Origin: SHXO01 sp964523885
GTDB taxonomy: Bacteria; Pseudomonadota; Gammaproteobacteria; Burkholderiales; SHXO01
DNA length: 64,000 nt
Assembly (NCBI GenBank): GCA_964523885.1
Contig: CAZFYX010000069.1
Coordinates: 1-64,000, forward strand
Direction of reading: 5' to 3'
Part shown: positions 44,092-53,100 of the stretch, piece by piece
How positions within the stretch are numbered: the first letter of the stretch is position 1
Layout: each line of letters begins with the position of its first letter
Position numbers and translations under genes: made by a program
The notes under the pieces: generated by a model
Told to the model about the DNA's origin: nothing
The model's input: only the letters and a program-made list of their open reading frames with translations
The model's database searches: none

Positions 44092-44908
44092 TCGGGCAGT
44101 CCGCCTGATCGGCGCCGGCAGCCAGGTCGGCTACTTCCTGTTGCCGTACCTGCATCAGGCCGGTTGGAGGGTCATCGAGCTGCATCGCGGCGACCTGACA
44201 CGTTCGCGGGTGGCCGAGGGCGGCGCTGCGATCTGCCTGGCGCCGCTCGACGTCCTGCCGCCGCTGCTGCCCGTGCTGCGCGACTCGGGACTCGAGCGCG
44301 TCGTCGCCTTCAGCACCACGAGCGTGCTCTACAAGCTGGGCTCGGGCAATGCGGCCGAGCGTGCGCGTATCCTCCGGATCGCGGCGGCGGAAGACGACAT
44401 GGCGGCGTACTGCGCGCGGGAAGGCATCGCATGGACGCTGTTTCGTCCAACGCTGGTCTACGGCTGCGGACGCGATCGCGGCATCGCATCGATCGCGGGG
44501 TTCGTCCGCCGCTTCGGTTTCTTCCCCGTCGCGGGTGCGGCAAGCGGCCTGCGTCAACCCGTCCACGCGGATGATCTGGCGCACGCCTGCGTACGTGTCC
44601 TCGACGACCACAACTCCTGGGCGAAGGCCTACACCTTGAGCGGAGGAGAGGTGCTCACCTGCCGGCGCATGATCGAGGCGGTGTTCGACCAATTGCGCCT
44701 GCCGGCGCGGATCGTCTCCATCCCCCCGCGGCTGCTGCGCACGGTCCTCGCAGCGGCGCGGCTTCTTCCCGGTCTCGGCCACCTGTCGCCTGAGATGGCG
44801 GACCGGATGCAGAAAGACCTGTGCTTCGACCACACCCCGGCGCGGCGGGAGCTGGGCTTCCGGCCGCGTGCCTTCGCGCTGGACGAGCTTGCCGTGATGC
44901 CCCGGTAA
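44036..44908 (+). CDS. Atypical NAD(P)-dependent epimerase/dehydratase-like protein
   Basis: 290 residues with a Rossmann start AVRLIGAGSQVGYFLLPYL and SDR-like VVAFSTTSVLYKLG, RPTLVYGCGRDRGI and GLRQPVHADDLAHACVRVL. The usual YxxxK catalytic pair is not evident, so it may be a reductase of a different class or a non-catalytic homologue. Overlaps the preceding glycosyltransferase by 56 nt. Such genes sit next to glycosyltransferases in O-antigen loci; a ketosugar reductase role is inferred. Confidence 0.82.
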   Translation: MTRMPSSGRELGRSSRVPDRAVRLIGAGSQVGYFLLPYLHQAGWRVIELHRGDLTRSRVAEGGAAICLAPLDVLPPLLPVLRDSGLERVVAFSTTSVLYKLGSGNAAERARILRIAAAEDDMAAYCAREGIAWTLFRPTLVYGCGRDRGIASIAGFVRRFGFFPVAGAASGLRQPVHADDLAHACVRVLDDHNSWAKAYTLSGGEVLTCRRMIEAVFDQLRLPARIVSIPPRLLRTVLAAARLLPGLGHLSPEMADRMQKDLCFDHTPARRELGFRPRAFALDELAVMPR

Positions 44909-44974
44909 GCGCTCCCGGAGCGGGGGAGCGCCCGGCTCGCTACAATCCGCGGTTCCCCCCGACTCCTGGCTCGA

Positions 44975-45976
44975 ATGAAGATTCTCGTCACCGGCTGTGC
45001 CGGATTCATCGGCATGCACGTCACGGAGCGGTTGCTCGCCTCCGGACACTCCGTCGTCGGCATCGACAACCTCAACCCCTACTACGACCCGAAGCTCAAG
45101 GAAGCCAGGCTGGGCCGCCTGACGGGGCGCCCGGGCTTCGAGTTTCGCCTGCTCGACCTGGCGGATCGGGCGGGCATGGAGAACCTGTTTCGCGACGCAC
45201 GGGTCCAGCGGGTCGTTCACCTCGCGGCCCAGGCCGGCGTGCGCTACTCCCTGCAGAACCCGCATGCGTACACCGACAGCAACGTCACCGGGTTCGTGAA
45301 CGTGCTGGAGGGTTGCCGGCATGCACGCTGCGAGCACCTGGTGTTCGCGAGCACGTCCAGCGTCTATGGCGCCAACCGGAAGCTGCCGTTCAGCGTGCAC
45401 GACAACACCGACCATCCCGTCAGCCTGTACGCGGCCACCAAGAAGGCCAACGAGCTGATGGCGCACACCTACAGCCACCTGTTCGGCCTGCCCTGCACCG
45501 GCCTGCGCTTCTTCACCGTGTACGGACCGTGGGGGCGGCCCGACATGTCGCTCTTTCTCTTCACCAAGGCGATCCTGGAGGGGCAGCCCATCGACGTGTT
45601 CAACCACGGTGACATGCAGCGGGACTTCACCTACGTCGACGACATCGTGGAGGGCGTCGTGCGGGTGCTGGACCGGGTACCGGCGCCCGATCCGGCGGCG
45701 GACCTGAGCGACCCGGCTCTGAGCACCGCACCGTACCGGCTCTACAACATCGGCAACCACAGCCCGGTGCAGCTGGGCGAGTTCATCGCCATGATCGAGC
45801 GCGCCGTCGGCAAGCCGGCGCAGAAGCGGATGCTGCCGATGCAGCCCGGGGACGTGTACGCGACCTATGCGGATGTCGAGGATCTGCAGCGCGACGTGGG
45901 GTTCACGCCGGCCACTCCGCTCGAGGAAGGGGTGAAGCGGTTCGTTGCGTGGTACCGCAGCTATCACGGAGTGTGA
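44975..45976 (+). CDS. NAD-dependent epimerase, UDP-glucuronate 4-epimerase-like
   Basis: 333-residue extended SDR. NAD motif TGCAGFIGMHVTERLL, catalytic Ser/Tyr/Lys region STSSVYGANRKLPF with SLYAATKKANELMAHTYSHL, and the epimerase segment GLRFFTVYGPWGRPDMSLFL. GDMQRDFTYVDDIVEGVVRV and the C-terminal MQPGDVYATYADVEDLQRDV fit the LspL/Cap1J type that interconverts UDP-GlcA and UDP-GalA. A uronic acid in the product would also give the AsnB-like protein a possible substrate. Inferred assignment. Confidence 0.88.
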   Translation: MKILVTGCAGFIGMHVTERLLASGHSVVGIDNLNPYYDPKLKEARLGRLTGRPGFEFRLLDLADRAGMENLFRDARVQRVVHLAAQAGVRYSLQNPHAYTDSNVTGFVNVLEGCRHARCEHLVFASTSSVYGANRKLPFSVHDNTDHPVSLYAATKKANELMAHTYSHLFGLPCTGLRFFTVYGPWGRPDMSLFLFTKAILEGQPIDVFNHGDMQRDFTYVDDIVEGVVRVLDRVPAPDPAADLSDPALSTAPYRLYNIGNHSPVQLGEFIAMIERAVGKPAQKRMLPMQPGDVYATYADVEDLQRDVGFTPATPLEEGVKRFVAWYRSYHGV

Positions 45977-46055
45977 ACGACGCTCAGATCCATATCGGCA
46001 ACGGTGCTGCTGGTGTACCATCGGCCCAACTTCCGAGCGGACCGGTTCCCTGTAA

Positions 46056-47135
46056 GTGCAAGATACCCTTCTCGTCACCGGCGGCGCCGGCTTCATCGGC
46101 TCCAACTTCATCCAGTACTGGATGCGTGTCCGGCCGTCGGCGCGCGTCGTCAACTTCGACAAGCTTACCTACGCCGGCAATCCTCGCAACCTGGCGGAGT
46201 TCGAAGGCAACGAGGCCCTGGTCTTCGTGCGCGGCGACATCAACGACCGCGCGCTCGTGCACAGCCTGATCGCCGAGCACCGTCCGCGTGCCATCCTCAA
46301 CTTCGCGGCCGAGAGCCACGTCGACCGCTCCATCCGCGACCCCGAGGCTTTCGTCCGCACGAACATCGTCGGTGTCTACAGCCTGCTGGAGGAGTCGCTC
46401 GCTTACTGGCGCGCGCTGACTGGCGACGCCCGCGAGTCGTTCCGCTTCCTGCAGGTGTCCACCGATGAGGTCTACGGCTCGCTGTCTGCGACCGATCCCG
46501 CCTTCCGGGAGGGCGACCGCTACGAGCCGAACAGCCCGTATTCGGCCTCGAAGGCAGCTGCCGATCACCTCGTGCGCGCGTATCACCATACCTACGGTTT
46601 GCCGACCCTCACGACGAACTGCTCCAACAACTACGGCCCGTATCAGTTCCCCGAAAAGTTGATCCCGCTGATGATCCTCAACGCCCTCCGCGGCAAGCCC
46701 CTGCCGGTCTATGGCGACGGGCAGAACGTGCGTGACTGGCTTTACGTGGAGGATCACTGCCGAGCGATCGAAACCGTCCTCGTGCGCGGCGCAGTAGGCG
46801 AGACGTACAACGTTGGCGGCTGGAACGAGAAGACCAACCTCGAGGTGGTGAAGACGATCTGCGCAGTGCTCGACGTGAGCCGGCCGCTGCCCTCGGGTTC
46901 CTACGAGTCGCTGATCAAGTTCGTCGCGGACCGCCCCGGCCACGATCGCCGCTACGCCATCGATGCCAGCAGGATCGAGCGCGAGCTCGGCTGGCGGCCG
47001 CGCGAGACCTTCGACACCGGATTGCGCAACACGGTGCGCTGGTACCTCGAGCACATGGACTGGGTCGAGGACGTCGCCAGCGGCGCCTACCAGCAGTGGG
47101 TCGACGAGCACTACGGGGAGCGGCGCGCGGTATGA
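46056..47135 (+). CDS. rfbB: dTDP-glucose 4,6-dehydratase
   Basis: Makes dTDP-4-keto-6-deoxyglucose, the branch-point for rhamnose and 4-amino sugars. 359 residues with TGGAGFIGSNFIQYWMR, NFAAESHVDRSIRDPEAFVR, VSTDEVYGSL, YSASKAAADHLVRAYHHTYG and TNCSNNYGPYQFPEKLIPL. Starts at the GTG at 46056. Its stop overlaps the rfbA start (ATGA). rfbC follows; rfbD is not visible in the window. Confidence 0.97.
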   Translation: MQDTLLVTGGAGFIGSNFIQYWMRVRPSARVVNFDKLTYAGNPRNLAEFEGNEALVFVRGDINDRALVHSLIAEHRPRAILNFAAESHVDRSIRDPEAFVRTNIVGVYSLLEESLAYWRALTGDARESFRFLQVSTDEVYGSLSATDPAFREGDRYEPNSPYSASKAAADHLVRAYHHTYGLPTLTTNCSNNYGPYQFPEKLIPLMILNALRGKPLPVYGDGQNVRDWLYVEDHCRAIETVLVRGAVGETYNVGGWNEKTNLEVVKTICAVLDVSRPLPSGSYESLIKFVADRPGHDRRYAIDASRIERELGWRPRETFDTGLRNTVRWYLEHMDWVEDVASGAYQQWVDEHYGERRAV

Positions 47136-48007
47136 AGGGGATCATCCTCGCCGGAGGATCAGGCACCCGGCTGTATCCGGTGACGCAGTGCATTTCGAAG
47201 CAGCTGCTGCCGGTGTACGACAAGCCGATGGTGTACTACCCGCTATCCACACTGATGCTGGCTGGCATTCGTGACATTCTGATCATCTCGACCCCGCAGG
47301 ACCTGCCGCGCTTCTCGGAGCTGCTCGGCTCGGGAAGCCGCTGGGGGCTGAACTTCTCCTATCGTGAGCAGCCCTCCCCTGACGGATTGGCGCAGGCGTT
47401 CCTGATCGGGCGCGAATTCATCGGCAGTGACGCCTGCGCGCTGGTGCTGGGTGATAACCTGTTCTATGGGCACGAGTTTGGCCCGCTTCTGAAGCGCGCG
47501 ACCACTCGCGGCTCAGGCGGGACCGTATTCGCCTACGCTGTCAATGATCCGGAGCGTTATGGGGTCGTAGAGTTCGACCCAGCGGGCCGAGCCATCAGCC
47601 TGGAGGAGAAGCCAAGGCAGCCCAAGTCGCGCTATGCCGTTACGGGTTTGTATTTCTACGATAACCGTGTGGTGGAGTTCGCCCAACGCCTTAAGCCTTC
47701 GGGGCGGGGCGAGCTGGAAATCACTGACCTCAACCGCATTTACTTGGACCTGGGAGAACTGGAAGTGCAGGTTCTGGGCAGGGGATTTGCTTGGCTGGAT
47801 ACCGGCACGCACGCCTCGCTTCTGACTGCTTCGCAGTTCATTGCCACGATCGAGGAGCGTCAGGGGTTCAAGATCGCGTGCCCTGAAGAGATCGCCTACC
47901 GCATGGGCTATATCGACGCAGAGCAGCTCGCCGCCTTGGCGACACCGCTAAGGAAGAGCGGATACGGCGAGTACCTCATGCGGGTCCTCCGGGATCCAGT
48001 CTACTAG
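47132..48007 (+). CDS. rfbA: Glucose-1-phosphate thymidylyltransferase
   Basis: Makes dTDP-glucose. 291 residues with MKGIILAGGSGTRLYPVTQ, SKQLLPVYDKPMVYYPLSTL, LGDNLFYGHEF, VVEFDPAGRAISLEEKP and WLDTGTHASLLTASQFI. The start is the ATG at 47132. From about 47,380 the sequence looks visibly less GC-rich than the upstream genes, a possible boundary of older and newer segments. Couples with rfbB and rfbC. Confidence 0.97.
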   Translation: MKGIILAGGSGTRLYPVTQCISKQLLPVYDKPMVYYPLSTLMLAGIRDILIISTPQDLPRFSELLGSGSRWGLNFSYREQPSPDGLAQAFLIGREFIGSDACALVLGDNLFYGHEFGPLLKRATTRGSGGTVFAYAVNDPERYGVVEFDPAGRAISLEEKPRQPKSRYAVTGLYFYDNRVVEFAQRLKPSGRGELEITDLNRIYLDLGELEVQVLGRGFAWLDTGTHASLLTASQFIATIEERQGFKIACPEEIAYRMGYIDAEQLAALATPLRKSGYGEYLMRVLRDPVY

Positions 48008-48037
48008 CTGCCAATAGCTACCAACCCGCGATTTGTG

Positions 48038-48583
48038 ATGAGTGTTACCGAAGCCGCCTTGCCGGGTATACTGGTGATTGAGCTGCCGGTATTCTCCGAT
48101 GATCGCGGTTACTTCTACGAGAGCTACAACAGCCGGAGCTTCAAGGCTTGGACCGGGATTGACGTCCCGTTCGTGCAGGACAACCAGTCGCGCTCTCGAC
48201 GTGGCGTGGTGCGCGGTCTGCACTATCAGATCCGGAGCGCGCAGGGGAAGTTGGTTCGCTGCACAGCGGGAGAGGTGCTCGACGTAGTCGTGGATATCCG
48301 TCGCAGTTCCCCGACCTTTGGGCGATGGACCTGCATACCCCTATCAGGTGATCGGGCCCAGCTGGTCTGGATCCCAAGCGGGTTTGCGCATGGCTTCGCG
48401 GTCCGCTCCGAGTTCGCAGACGTGATGTACAAGACCACGGATTACTATGCACCTGCGCAGGAGCGCTGCATCGCGTGGAACGATGCCGATCTCGCCATCG
48501 ACTGGCAGCTCGAATGCGCTCCAATCCTCTCTCGGAAGGATGCTGCGGGAACGCCGTTTAGGGCCGCCGAGTTCTATCCTTAG
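48038..48583 (+). CDS. rfbC: dTDP-4-dehydrorhamnose 3,5-epimerase
   Basis: 181 residues, cupin fold. FSDDRGYFYESYNSRSF, VQDNQSRSRRGVVRGLHYQ (active-site His), WIPSGFAHGFAVRSE and YKTTDYYAPAQERCIAWND are diagnostic. Starts at the ATG at 48038; a GTG three bases upstream is also in frame. It ends 6 bp before the convergent manC. RfbD, needed to complete dTDP-rhamnose, is not seen. Confidence 0.95.
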   Translation: MSVTEAALPGILVIELPVFSDDRGYFYESYNSRSFKAWTGIDVPFVQDNQSRSRRGVVRGLHYQIRSAQGKLVRCTAGEVLDVVVDIRRSSPTFGRWTCIPLSGDRAQLVWIPSGFAHGFAVRSEFADVMYKTTDYYAPAQERCIAWNDADLAIDWQLECAPILSRKDAAGTPFRAAEFYP

Positions 48584-48589
48584 CGGGCG

Positions 48590-50008
48590 CTAGACCCGCC
48601 CGTAGGTGTCCTCGAAGCGGACAATGTCGTCCTCGCCCAGGTAGCTCCCGCTCTGCACCTCGATCATCACCAGGTCGACCTTGCCCGGGTTCTCCAGCCG
48701 GTGCTTGTGCCCGGCCGGGATGTAGGTCGACTCGTTCGTGCGCACGAACAGCTCCCGGTCGCCGTTGACCACTTTCGCTGTGCCGGAAACGACCACCCAG
48801 TGCTCGCTACGGTGGTAGTGCATCTGCAGGCTCAGGCTGGCGCCGGGCTTGACCACGATGCGCTTGATCTTGAAGCCCGGCCCCTCCTCGAGGACGGTGT
48901 AGGTTCCCCAGGGGCGCACCACCGTCTTGTGCAGCAGGTAGGTGTCGTGCTTGGCCAGCTTCAGCTGCTGCGCGACCTTCTTCACGTCCTGCACATGCTC
49001 CCGGTGCGCCACCAGTAGCGCGTCCGGGGTGTCCACGATCACTGCGTCCTCCAGTCCCACTGCGGCCACCATGCGCGAGTCGCTCTGCACGTAGCAGTTG
49101 CGGCTGCCGACGAACATCGCCTGCCCTTGCGCGCGGTTGCCGTCCTGGTCCGGCGGAACGAGATCGCTGACCGCTTTCCAGGAGCCGACGTCGCTCCACT
49201 GGAACGTCGCCGGTACCACGGCGACTCGCCCGGATTTTTCCATCACCGCGTAGTCGATGGAGATATCCGGGATGCGCGAGAAGATCTCCTGGCTGAGGTG
49301 CACATGATCGCCGTTCGGGGCGATGTCCCCCCAGCACTGGCTAGCGCCAGCGAGGATGTCGGGGGCGAGCTGCGCCAGCTCGTCGAGGAAGTCCTGCGCG
49401 CGGAAGCAGAACATCCCGGAATTCCAGTAGAAGCGCCCGGACTCGATCATGGTCCGGGCCGTCTCCAGAGTTGGCTTCTCGGTGAAGCGAGCCACGCGGA
49501 ACCCGCGCGTCCCGCTGATCGCTTCCCCGCGTTCGATGTAGCCGAAGCCCGTTTCCGGATACGTCGGGGTGATCCCGAACGTCACCAGTGCGCCCTGGTC
49601 GGCAAGCGACTGCGCTTCACGCACGCTGTGGGCGAATGCCTCGACGTCTGGTACGAGGTGATCGGCGGGCAGCACCAGCAGCGTGACATCGCGGCCATGC
49701 CGGGCGATCGCAGCCAGGGCGCCGATCGCCACGGCGGGTGCGGTATTCCGCGCGCAGGGCTCCAGCACGAAGAAGTGCTTGGTCTCGGATGACGTGCGGC
49801 CATATTCGTCGCGGGTGGCGAAGAAGTGCTCGCGATTGGTGACGGTCACCACCTCCTCGACGGGGCCGAGATGGTGCAGCCGGGCAAGGGTCTTCTGCAG
49901 CAGGCTCTGTCCGTCCGGCAGCTTGATGAACGGCTTGGGATAAGCCTCGCGGGACACCGGCCAGAGCCGGGTGCCGCTACCGCCGGACAGGATGAGGGGA
50001 ATCAGCAT
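48590..50008 (-). CDS. manC: Mannose-1-phosphate guanylyltransferase / mannose-6-phosphate isomerase
   Basis: Bifunctional ManC/AlgA-type enzyme of 472 residues giving GDP-mannose. The N-terminal pyrophosphorylase shows LILSGGSGTRLWPVSREAYP, KPFIKLPDGQSLLQKT, FVLEPCARNTAPAVAI and FTEKPTLETA. The C-terminal cupin isomerase shows VVRPWGTYTVLEEGPGFKIK and LQMHYHRSEHWVVVSGTAKV. It is divergent from gmd, which uses its product. A phosphomannomutase is not in the window. Confidence 0.97.
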   Translation of the reverse strand: MLIPLILSGGSGTRLWPVSREAYPKPFIKLPDGQSLLQKTLARLHHLGPVEEVVTVTNREHFFATRDEYGRTSSETKHFFVLEPCARNTAPAVAIGALAAIARHGRDVTLLVLPADHLVPDVEAFAHSVREAQSLADQGALVTFGITPTYPETGFGYIERGEAISGTRGFRVARFTEKPTLETARTMIESGRFYWNSGMFCFRAQDFLDELAQLAPDILAGASQCWGDIAPNGDHVHLSQEIFSRIPDISIDYAVMEKSGRVAVVPATFQWSDVGSWKAVSDLVPPDQDGNRAQGQAMFVGSRNCYVQSDSRMVAAVGLEDAVIVDTPDALLVAHREHVQDVKKVAQQLKLAKHDTYLLHKTVVRPWGTYTVLEEGPGFKIKRIVVKPGASLSLQMHYHRSEHWVVVSGTAKVVNGDRELFVRTNESTYIPAGHKHRLENPGKVDLVMIEVQSGSYLGEDDIVRFEDTYGRV

Positions 50009-50144
50009 CTCGTAGCTCTTTCAATCGCATGAGGATGGTGAGCGGCGACGTGGCGCCCGGCGACCATTATCGCACCATGCCCGGCCCCTGCTCCGGGGGT
50101 TCACTGTGTTATCATCACCTTGCGATAATCCTTTGACATTGCAA

Positions 50145-51230
50145 GTGAAACGTGTCGCTTTGATCACCGGCATAACCGGCCAGGACGGTGCCTACCTCGC
50201 CGAGCTCCTGCTCGACAAGGGTTATGAGGTGCACGGCGTGAAACGGCGCACGTCGCTGTTCAACACCGACCGCATCGACCACCTCTACCAGGATCCCCAC
50301 GAGCGCGATCGCCGGTTCATCCTCCACTATGGGGACATGACCGACTCCAGCAGCCTGGTCCGCATCATCCAGACCGTGCAGCCGGACGAGATCTACAACC
50401 TGGCCGCCCAGAGCCACGTCGCCGTGTCTTTCGAGGAGCCGGAGTACACGGCCAACTCCGACGCGCTGGGGGTGCTGCGCGTGCTGGAGGCGATCCGGAT
50501 CCTCGGACTGGAGCGCAAGTGCCGTTTCTACCAGGCATCGACCTCGGAACTCTATGGGTTGGTGCAGGAGATCCCGCAGAAGGAGACCACCCCGTTCTAT
50601 CCCCGCAGCCCATATGCCGTGGCGAAGCTGTATGGGTACTGGATCACCGTGAATTATCGCGAGGCCTACGGGCTGTACGCGTGCAACGGCATCCTGTTCA
50701 ACCATGAGTCGCCCATCCGCGGCGAGACCTTCGTCACGCGCAAGATTACGCGCGCACTCGCCCGGATCAAGCTCGGCCTGCAGGACACCCTGTGGCTCGG
50801 AAATCTCGACGCCTGCCGCGACTGGGGGCATGCACGCGACTACGTCGAAGCGATGTGGCTGATCCTGCAGCAGCCAGAGGCTGAGGACTACGTAATCGCC
50901 ACGGGCGAGCAGCATAGCGTGCGCGAGTTCGTGGACGCTGCGGCCGCCGAACTCGGCATCGCGCTGAGCTGGCGTGGGCAAGGCGCCGAGGAGAAGGGAT
51001 TCGACGCGAACGGGCGGTGCGTGGTCGCGGTGGACAGCCGATACTTCCGGCCTGCAGAGGTGGAGACACTCCTCGGAGATCCTTCGAAGGCGCGCGACCG
51101 GCTGGGGTGGAAGCCCAGGGTCGGTTTTCGCGAGCTGGTCGCGGAGATGGTGCGCGAGGACCTCAAAGCTGCCGAGAGGGACGAGCTGGTGAAGCGGCAT
51201 GGGTTCTCGGCGTACGACCATCATGAGTAG
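50145..51230 (+). CDS. gmd: GDP-mannose 4,6-dehydratase
   Basis: Converts GDP-mannose to GDP-4-keto-6-deoxymannose. 361 residues with ALITGITGQDGAYLAELLLD, VHGVKRRTSLFNTDRIDHLY, YNLAAQSHVAVSFEEPEYTA, STSELYGLVQEIPQKETTPF and YPRSPYAVAKLYGYWITVNY. The start is the GTG at 50145 (MKRVALITGITG). The next gene is a sugar aminotransferase, which suggests GDP-perosamine-type amination; no fcl or rmd is seen. Confidence 0.97.
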   Translation: MKRVALITGITGQDGAYLAELLLDKGYEVHGVKRRTSLFNTDRIDHLYQDPHERDRRFILHYGDMTDSSSLVRIIQTVQPDEIYNLAAQSHVAVSFEEPEYTANSDALGVLRVLEAIRILGLERKCRFYQASTSELYGLVQEIPQKETTPFYPRSPYAVAKLYGYWITVNYREAYGLYACNGILFNHESPIRGETFVTRKITRALARIKLGLQDTLWLGNLDACRDWGHARDYVEAMWLILQQPEAEDYVIATGEQHSVREFVDAAAAELGIALSWRGQGAEEKGFDANGRCVVAVDSRYFRPAEVETLLGDPSKARDRLGWKPRVGFRELVAEMVREDLKAAERDELVKRHGFSAYDHHE

Positions 51231-51272
51231 GAGCGCTCAAAAGAGCGCGATGAGACCGAGAAGCGCGAGGAT

Positions 51273-52469
51273 ATGAGCGTTACGAAACCCGAGGGTGAAC
51301 CCGTTCGGCCGAAGGATCGATTTCTCGTCTTCGGTGCACCTGCGATCGAAGATGGGGAGATCGAGGAGGTCGTCGCTACCATGCGGAGCGGGTGGCTGGG
51401 GACCGGACCGAAAGTAGCACGCTTTGAACGAGACTTTGCCGGCTACGTTTGCGCGCCATATGCGGCAGCCGTGAATTCGTGCACCGCGGCACTGCACCTC
51501 GCCTTGGTCGCGTGCGGCGTCCGGCCGGGGGATGAAGTGATCACGACCGCACTCACCTTTTGCGCGACGGTCAATGCGATCATCCATGCAGGTGGCGTTC
51601 CAGTCCTGGCCGATGTCGACCCTGTCACGATGAACATCGATCCCGTCGATGTGACGCGTCGGATCACTCCGAGAACCCGGGCGATTGTTGCTGTGCATTT
51701 CGCCGGGCGTCCATGCGCCATGGAGGAACTGCTCAATCTCGCGCAGTGCCATGGCTTGCGCCTGATCGAGGATTGCGCGCACGCAATTGAGACTGAGTAC
51801 CGTGGCCAGAAGGCTGGGACGTTTGGTGACTTCGGGTGCTTCAGCTTCTATGTGACCAAGAATGTTGTAACTGGCGAAGGCGGAATGGTGGTCGCCCGGC
51901 GCGAGGAGGATATCGCGCGGATCAAGGTCCTCGCCCTGCACGGCATGAGCAAGGACGCCTGGAAGCGATTCAGTGATGAAGGGTACAAGCACTACCAAGT
52001 CGTCGAGGCGGGGTTCAAGTACAACATGATGGACCTACAGGCTGCCATCGGAATCCATCAACTACAACGCGTAGAGCGATACTGGCTTCGCCGGCTGCAG
52101 GTCTGGCGCCGCTACGATGCTGCGTTCGAGCATCTTCCCGTTGTCAGGCCTGCCGCATCGGAACCTCATACTCGACATGCCCTTCACCTCTACACGCTGC
52201 TCGTAGACGAGGAGAGGTGCGGTGTTACGCGAGATGAATTTCTCAACCGGATGACCGGACACAACGTAGGTGTCGGCGTTCATTACCTGAGCATCGCAGA
52301 GCATCCCTACTACCAGGCGACCTACGGCTGGCGTCCAGAGCAGTGGCCCAATGCCATGCGAATCGGCCGTACGACGGTGAGCATCCCTTTGTCGGCGCGG
52401 CTCGACGATGGCGACGTGGACGATGTGATCGAGGCCGTCATGACAAGCGTCGCGAAGAGCAGTCGGTGA
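51273..52469 (+). CDS. Sugar aminotransferase (DegT/DnrJ/EryC1; perosamine-synthase-like position)
   Basis: PLP enzyme of 398 residues. AAVNSCTAALHLALVACGV, GDEVITTALTFCATVNAI, LIEDCAHAIETEYRGQKAG and the PLP-lysine region FSFYVTKNVVTGEGGMVV identify the family, and FKYNMMDLQAAIGIHQLQ follows. Located 42 bp after gmd, it probably aminates GDP-4-keto-6-deoxymannose to GDP-perosamine, but the sequence is as close to ArnB-type enzymes, so the donor is not certain. It leads directly into the acyl module (4-nt gap). Confidence 0.88.
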   Translation: MSVTKPEGEPVRPKDRFLVFGAPAIEDGEIEEVVATMRSGWLGTGPKVARFERDFAGYVCAPYAAAVNSCTAALHLALVACGVRPGDEVITTALTFCATVNAIIHAGGVPVLADVDPVTMNIDPVDVTRRITPRTRAIVAVHFAGRPCAMEELLNLAQCHGLRLIEDCAHAIETEYRGQKAGTFGDFGCFSFYVTKNVVTGEGGMVVARREEDIARIKVLALHGMSKDAWKRFSDEGYKHYQVVEAGFKYNMMDLQAAIGIHQLQRVERYWLRRLQVWRRYDAAFEHLPVVRPAASEPHTRHALHLYTLLVDEERCGVTRDEFLNRMTGHNVGVGVHYLSIAEHPYYQATYGWRPEQWPNAMRIGRTTVSIPLSARLDDGDVDDVIEAVMTSVAKSSR

Positions 52470-52473
52470 TTGC

Positions 52474-53100
52474 ATGACACAAGATGATGGTCTGACCTCC
52501 CGTAAGCTTGAATTGTGTTTCAAGGGCTCACGGGATTACCTACACGGTACGGATGTGTACGACGCCGTCGCCGCTCTGTCGCGGGCGCAACTCGGCACCG
52601 GCGTATGTCATCTGAGGCTCGCGATCCATAAGTTCTTTCGAAACCAGCCGGAACTGGTGTGGGGCACGGGGGCGCTGCCTGCGAAGCGACCTGCAAATGC
52701 GGTTGCGGAATTCTCGGCGATTGGTGAGGCGAAGGTCGCCGGCTGGCTGACGGAGACGGGGAACGCGGTGACATGCCGCATAGCCTATGACGAGGAAGCC
52801 ATTGCTGCCTGCTGTCGCCTCGCGGGCGACGGCATCACCGCGTGGCGGGAGCCACCGGGACGCCCGGTGGAGGTGCTGGTGGCGATGACCAAGCAACTCC
52901 ATCAATTTCTCTATCCGGTGAGCCGAGGCGCGCGATGGATCTTTACCCGGTTGGACCTGAACCGCCTCCTCGAGCATGACGACCCACCTCAGTTCTCGCT
53001 TCGGCTGGTCGACAATCTACACGGGCGTATCACGCGCACGGAGATCAAGTCGGGAGTACAAACGATCGGGTACATTTTCTTCTCCCTCGTAGCGCAATGA
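52474..53100 (+). CDS. Unrecognised protein preceding a KAS III/ACP module
   Basis: 208 residues, no signal peptide or membrane segment. Two halves show a similar order: RDYLHGTDVYDAVAALSRAQ ... VTCRIAYDEEA, and GRPVEVLVAMTKQLHQFLYP ... GVQTIGYIFFSLVAQ. The pattern of a helix-containing P/V-rich segment followed by strands recalls a double hotdog fold (dehydratase or thioesterase-like), but I cannot confirm it. It starts 4 bp after the aminotransferase stop and overlaps the KAS III start by 4 nt. The position strongly suggests a function on the acyl-ACP made by the next genes. Confidence 0.75.
   Translation: MTQDDGLTSRKLELCFKGSRDYLHGTDVYDAVAALSRAQLGTGVCHLRLAIHKFFRNQPELVWGTGALPAKRPANAVAEFSAIGEAKVAGWLTETGNAVTCRIAYDEEAIAACCRLAGDGITAWREPPGRPVEVLVAMTKQLHQFLYPVSRGARWIFTRLDLNRLLEHDDPPQFSLRLVDNLHGRITRTEIKSGVQTIGYIFFSLVAQ

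Noticed and set aside
50101..50144. gmd promoter with GATAAT at 50124-50129
   Set aside because: The -10 is good but no acceptable -35 lies 16-18 bp upstream, so I did not list it.
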